Part shown: piece by piece, positions 12,441-14,954 of the stretch
Position numbering within the stretch: position 1 is the first letter of the stretch
Layout of the letters: each line of letters starts with the position of its first letter
NCBI GenBank assembly: GCA_050248375.1
Contig: JBFWSL010000055.1
Coordinates: 1-14,954 of the forward strand
Direction: 5' to 3'
Source: JAYZVT01 sp050248375
Lineage (GTDB): Bacteria > Pseudomonadota > Alphaproteobacteria > Rhizobiales > Methyloligellaceae
Length of the DNA: 14,954 bases
Program-made: the position numbers and the translations under genes
Notes under the pieces: model-generated
The model's database searches: none
Told to the model about the DNA's origin: nothing
Seen by the model: only the letters and a program-made list of their open reading frames with translations

Positions 12441-12513
12441 AGATCATGCGCCAGATCAATAACTTGAGCATGATCTTATCGGAAAAGTGGTGCCCACTTT
12501 TCCGGATCATGCT
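12441..12513. repeat. Double palindromic intergenic repeat, Hyphomicrobiales-like
   Basis: Two adjacent palindromes. AGATCATGC (12441-12449) pairs with GCATGATCT (12468-12476). CGGAAAAGTGG (12480-12490) pairs with CCACTTTTCCG (12494-12504) around TGC. GATCATGCT (12505-12513) repeats the first arm and abuts the uppP stop codon. The GATCATGC/GGAAAAGTGG vocabulary is that of dispersed palindromic repeats I recall from Rhizobium, Bradyrhizobium and Brucella relatives. Lying between convergent genes, it may also act as a terminator. Confidence 0.7.
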
Positions 12514-13311
12514 TTAGCCGTAGGCCATCACCAGCAGGAATCCGGCCAGCAGCATGCGGTAGAGCACGAACGGGAAGAAGCTCATCCGCTTGACGATCGC
12601 CATCAGGAACACGATCGAGGCGAAGGCCGACACGAATGTGAGCGCCGCCGCCAGCATGGCGTCGCTGGAAATGCCCTGGCCGCTTTCCATCGCGTCGAAG
12701 GTGGTGAGCAGTCCCGCGCCGGCGATGGCCGGAATGCCGAGCACGAAGGAGAAGCGCGCCGCCTCGTCCCGCCGGAAGCCGAGGAAGCGCGCCGCCGTCA
12801 TGGTGATGCCGGAACGGCTGGTGCCGGGGATCAGCGCCAGCGCCTGCGCCGCGCCGATGATCATGGCCGACCTGAAGGTGATCGAGTCGACCGTGCGCTT
12901 CTGCACGCCATGCATGTCCGCCACCATCAGCAGCACGCCGAAGATCAGCGCGTTCCACGCCACCACCTCGATGCCGCGGATGCGGTCGAGAATGCCGGTC
13001 TCCTTGAGGATGAGCCCGAATACGACCGCCGGCACGGTGGCCGCGCCCACATAGGCGGCAAGCTTCGCCTCCCGCGTCCATTTGCGCTTGAGGATGTGCA
13101 CCGCCCCGCGCAGCATGGCCAGCACGTCGCGCCAGAAATAGACGATGATGGCCGCCAGCGAACCCACATGCACCATCACGTCGGTGATCAGGCCCTGGTC
13201 CTGCCAGGTGGTGAAGGCGGGAATGAGGATCAGGTGTCCGGAAGAGGAGATCGGCAGGAATTCCGTGATTCCCTGCACCAGAGCCAGAACGATGATCTGT
13301 TCAAGCGGCAT
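12514..13311 (-). CDS. uppP: Undecaprenyl-diphosphatase UppP (BacA)
   Basis: Inner-membrane phosphatase that turns undecaprenyl diphosphate into the monophosphate, recycling the lipid carrier for peptidoglycan and O-antigen; overproduction gives bacitracin resistance. The 265-residue protein has about eight hydrophobic segments and both BacA signatures: QGITEFLPISSSGHL (13-27) with the catalytic Glu17 and His26, and PGTSRSG (162-168). Position 13 is Gln where the E. coli protein has Glu, a substitution seen in many homologues. The start has GGAGG 6 nt upstream. It is divergent from fzlA, and its 3' end touches the palindromic repeat. TATAAC (13342-13337) may be its -10, without a recognisable -35. 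Confidence 0.96.
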   Translation of the reverse strand: MPLEQIIVLALVQGITEFLPISSSGHLILIPAFTTWQDQGLITDVMVHVGSLAAIIVYFWRDVLAMLRGAVHILKRKWTREAKLAAYVGAATVPAVVFGLILKETGILDRIRGIEVVAWNALIFGVLLMVADMHGVQKRTVDSITFRSAMIIGAAQALALIPGTSRSGITMTAARFLGFRRDEAARFSFVLGIPAIAGAGLLTTFDAMESGQGISSDAMLAAALTFVSAFASIVFLMAIVKRMSFFPFVLYRMLLAGFLLVMAYG

Positions 13312-13362
13312 CCTGACCTCCCTGGTGCCTTTTCCGTTATACCGGAAATGAGTGCCGCCGCT

Positions 13363-13390
13363 TGCCGCTGACCGTCGCTGGTTCTATACC
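13363..13390 (+). promoter_or_regulatory. Candidate promoter of fzlA-queG
   Basis: TTGCCG (13363-13368), 16-nt spacer, CTATAC (13385-13390), close to the alphaproteobacterial TTGAC/CTATAT pattern. The predicted leader is about 55 nt. Confidence 0.4.
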
Positions 13391-13450
13391 GGACGCGACC
13401 TTGGCCGCGAAAGTGTGAATTTGTTGTGACCCCGGGAACCCGCTTCGCCG

Positions 13451-14143
13451 ATGCCAACCCTGATCCATTATCCGCTCTGCCCGTTTTCCCGCTCCATCCG
13501 CCTGGCGCTCGCCGAATGCGGATATGACGTGGTGCTGCAGGAACAGCGCCCCTGGGCCTGGGACGAGACGCTGCTGCACGCCAACCCGGCGGCCGGCCTG
13601 CCCATGCTGAAGGAGGAAGGCGGCGCCATGATCTCCGGCGTCTACGCCGTTTCGGAATACCTGTCGGAAAAGGGCGTGGAGGAGGAAGACCCGCGCGCCT
13701 TCTCCTTCTTTCCCGGCGCCGCGGCGGAGCGCGGCGAGGTGCGCCGCCTGGTGGACTGGTTCCACCGCAAGTTCAACGCCGAGGTGAGCGTCTACCTGCT
13801 GGGCGAGAAGCTCCACCGCCGCTTCGATCCGGCCATCGGCGGCTCGCCCGACATGGAGACCGTGCGCGCCGGCCAGTCGAACCTGCGCTATCACCTCACC
13901 TATATCGAGCATCTGGTGGCCGAGCGGAACTGGCTGGCGGGCGAGCATCTCAGCTTCGCCGACCTCGCCGCCGCCGCCCATGTCTCGTGCATCGACTATC
14001 TGGGCGACGTGCCCTGGTCCTCCGCCGGCAGCGCCCGCGACTGGTATGCCCGCATCAAGTCGCGCCCCTCCTTCCGCACCCTGCTCGGCGACGCCGTTCC
14101 CGGCCTTTCGCCCCCGCCCGCATATGCGGACCCGGACTTCTGA
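13451..14143 (+). CDS. fzlA: FzlA-like FtsZ-binding GST-fold protein
   Basis: In Caulobacter, FzlA binds FtsZ, curves its protofilaments and links division-ring constriction to septal wall synthesis. This 230-residue protein has a thioredoxin-like N-domain (1-78; HYPLCPFSRSIRLALAECGY, then NPAAGLPML and YAVSEYL) and an all-helical GST C-domain (about 90-212; RRLVDWFHRKFNAEV, NWLAGEHLSFADLAAAAHVSCIDYLGDVPW, WYARIKSRPSFRTLL). The C-terminal YADPDF closely matches the conserved YADLDF-type tail of FzlA homologues, and C-terminal residues matter for FtsZ binding there. Generic pipelines would call it glutathione S-transferase. The assignment rests on remembered family sequences. The ribosome binding site is weak. 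The stop overlaps the queG start by 20 nt. Confidence 0.78.
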   Translation: MPTLIHYPLCPFSRSIRLALAECGYDVVLQEQRPWAWDETLLHANPAAGLPMLKEEGGAMISGVYAVSEYLSEKGVEEEDPRAFSFFPGAAAERGEVRRLVDWFHRKFNAEVSVYLLGEKLHRRFDPAIGGSPDMETVRAGQSNLRYHLTYIEHLVAERNWLAGEHLSFADLAAAAHVSCIDYLGDVPWSSAGSARDWYARIKSRPSFRTLLGDAVPGLSPPPAYADPDF

Positions 14144-14954
14144 GCCGGCCGCCGGCCGCGGGTCCCGCGCGGGATTGCGCGAGCGTATCCGGGCCCGGGC
14201 CCGCGACGCGGGTTTCGACGTGGTGCGGTTCACCGTCCCCGGCGCGATACCCGAGGCGTCCGGGCGATTGCGGGAATTTCTCGAACGCGGCCGTCACGGC
14301 GACATGGACTGGATGCGGGCGACCGGCGACCGCCGCGCCGACCCGGCGGCGCTGTGGCCGCAGGCCCGCTCGGTCGTCGTGCTGGGCATGAACTACGGCC
14401 CGGCGTCCGACCCGATGGAACTTCTGGCGCGGAAATCCCGCGGCGCCATCTCCGTCTATGCCCGGGGACGCGACTACCATGACGTGGTCAAGGGCCGGCT
14501 CAAGCAGGTGGCCGGGTGGCTCCATTCGAGCGAGGGCGCCGAAGTGAAGGTGTTCGTGGACACCGCCCCCGTCATGGAGAAGCCCCTGGCCGAGGCCGCC
14601 GGTCTCGGCTGGCAGGGCAAGCACACCAACCTCGTCTCCCGCGATTTCGGGTCATGGCTGTTCCTCGGCAGCATCTTCACCACCGCCGCCATCGAGCCCG
14701 ACTTGCTGCACGCCGACTTTTGCGGCGAATGCACCCGCTGCCTCGAGGTCTGCCCGACCCGCGCCTTCCCCGCGCCCTACCAGCTCGACGCCCGCCGCTG
14801 CATCTCTTATCTCACCATTGAGCATAAGGGGCACATCGCGCCGGAATTCCGCGCGCCCATGGGCAACCGTGTGTTCGGCTGCGACGACTGCCTCGCCGTG
14901 TGCCCCTGGAACAAGTTCGCGCGCACCGCAAGCGAGGCGAAGCTCGCCGCCCGC
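14124..14954 (+). CDS. queG: Epoxyqueuosine reductase QueG (N-terminal 277 residues, gene runs off the window)
   Basis: Cobalamin- and Fe-S-dependent reductase that converts epoxyqueuosine to queuosine at tRNA position 34, the last step of Q biosynthesis. Visible are the N-terminal HGDMDWM (59-64), SVVVLGMNY (83-91), YARGRDYHDVVKGRL (112-126), VDTAPVMEKPLAE (146-158) with the catalytic Asp147, and GWQGKHTNLVSRDFGSWLFLG. Two 4Fe-4S motifs follow: C200-x2-C203-x2-C206-x3-C210, and C253-x2-C256-x3-C260 in CDDCLAVCPWN. The ATG at 14124 overlaps fzlA by 20 nt in another frame and has no clear ribosome binding site; the true start could be a little downstream (for example TTG before RERIRARARDAGFD). 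The C-terminus is outside the window. Confidence 0.95.
   Translation, partial: MRTRTSEPAAGRGSRAGLRERIRARARDAGFDVVRFTVPGAIPEASGRLREFLERGRHGDMDWMRATGDRRADPAALWPQARSVVVLGMNYGPASDPMELLARKSRGAISVYARGRDYHDVVKGRLKQVAGWLHSSEGAEVKVFVDTAPVMEKPLAEAAGLGWQGKHTNLVSRDFGSWLFLGSIFTTAAIEPDLLHADFCGECTRCLEVCPTRAFPAPYQLDARRCISYLTIEHKGHIAPEFRAPMGNRVFGCDDCLAVCPWNKFARTASEAKLAAR

Overview
The window looks like an ordinary, GC-rich chromosomal segment of an alphaproteobacterium. The evidence is the gene order lptC-lptA-lptB-rpoN-hpf-ptsN, an aroA-cmk-rpsA block, an FYDLN-acid protein, an Hsp20/DUF1150 pair, a complex I NDUFA9-type protein and an FzlA-type GST-fold protein. A palindromic intergenic repeat beside uppP resembles repeats I associate with Hyphomicrobiales (Rhizobiales), so that order is my best guess. 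Genus and species cannot be told. I see no insertion sequence, prophage, CRISPR array or plasmid gene.

Layout. Positions 1-2832 (minus): aroA, cmk (ATGA overlap) and the first 222 codons of rpsA. 3044-3433 (plus): a TIGR02300/FYDLN-acid protein with an added Cys4 motif. 3583-4013 (plus): tRNA-Ala(GGC), about 110 nt of nested palindromes, then a small GIY-YIG nuclease. 4119-5072 (plus): a near-consensus sigma-32 promoter, a ROSE-like leader, hsp20 and a DUF1150 gene, closed by a 14-bp bidirectional terminator. 5148-10359 (minus): lptC-lptA-lptB-rpoN-hpf-ptsN, covering LPS transport, sigma-54, ribosome hibernation and the nitrogen PTS. 10489-11263 (minus): tRNA-Leu(CAG) followed by a short RNase D, with its own terminator. 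11396-12391 (plus): NDUFA9-like SDR protein. 12441-12513: palindromic repeat. 12514-13311 (minus): uppP. 13451-14954 (plus): fzlA overlapping the start of queG, which runs off the window.

Themes. Several genes serve the envelope and cell division (lptC/A/B, uppP, fzlA). Others serve translation and stress (rpsA, hpf, hsp20, two tRNAs, queG, RNase D) or global regulation (rpoN, ptsN).

The least expected structure is at the tRNAs. The encoded CCA of both tRNA-Ala and tRNA-Leu is the first three bases of a 30-nt hairpin of identical architecture: 6 bp, a 3x3 TTC/TTC internal loop, 4 bp and a tetraloop. The two copies differ at six positions, and four of these form two compensatory base-pair swaps. 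In both cases the next gene downstream on the same strand encodes a nuclease (GIY-YIG or RNase D). A related hairpin appears to mask the ribosome binding site of the GIY-YIG gene. I would look here first for something undescribed. The second candidate is the heat-shock promoter plus RNA-thermometer arrangement before hsp20.

No gene-free stretch exceeds 300 bases; the longest gaps (4014-4263 and 6253-6534) are covered by regulatory entries.
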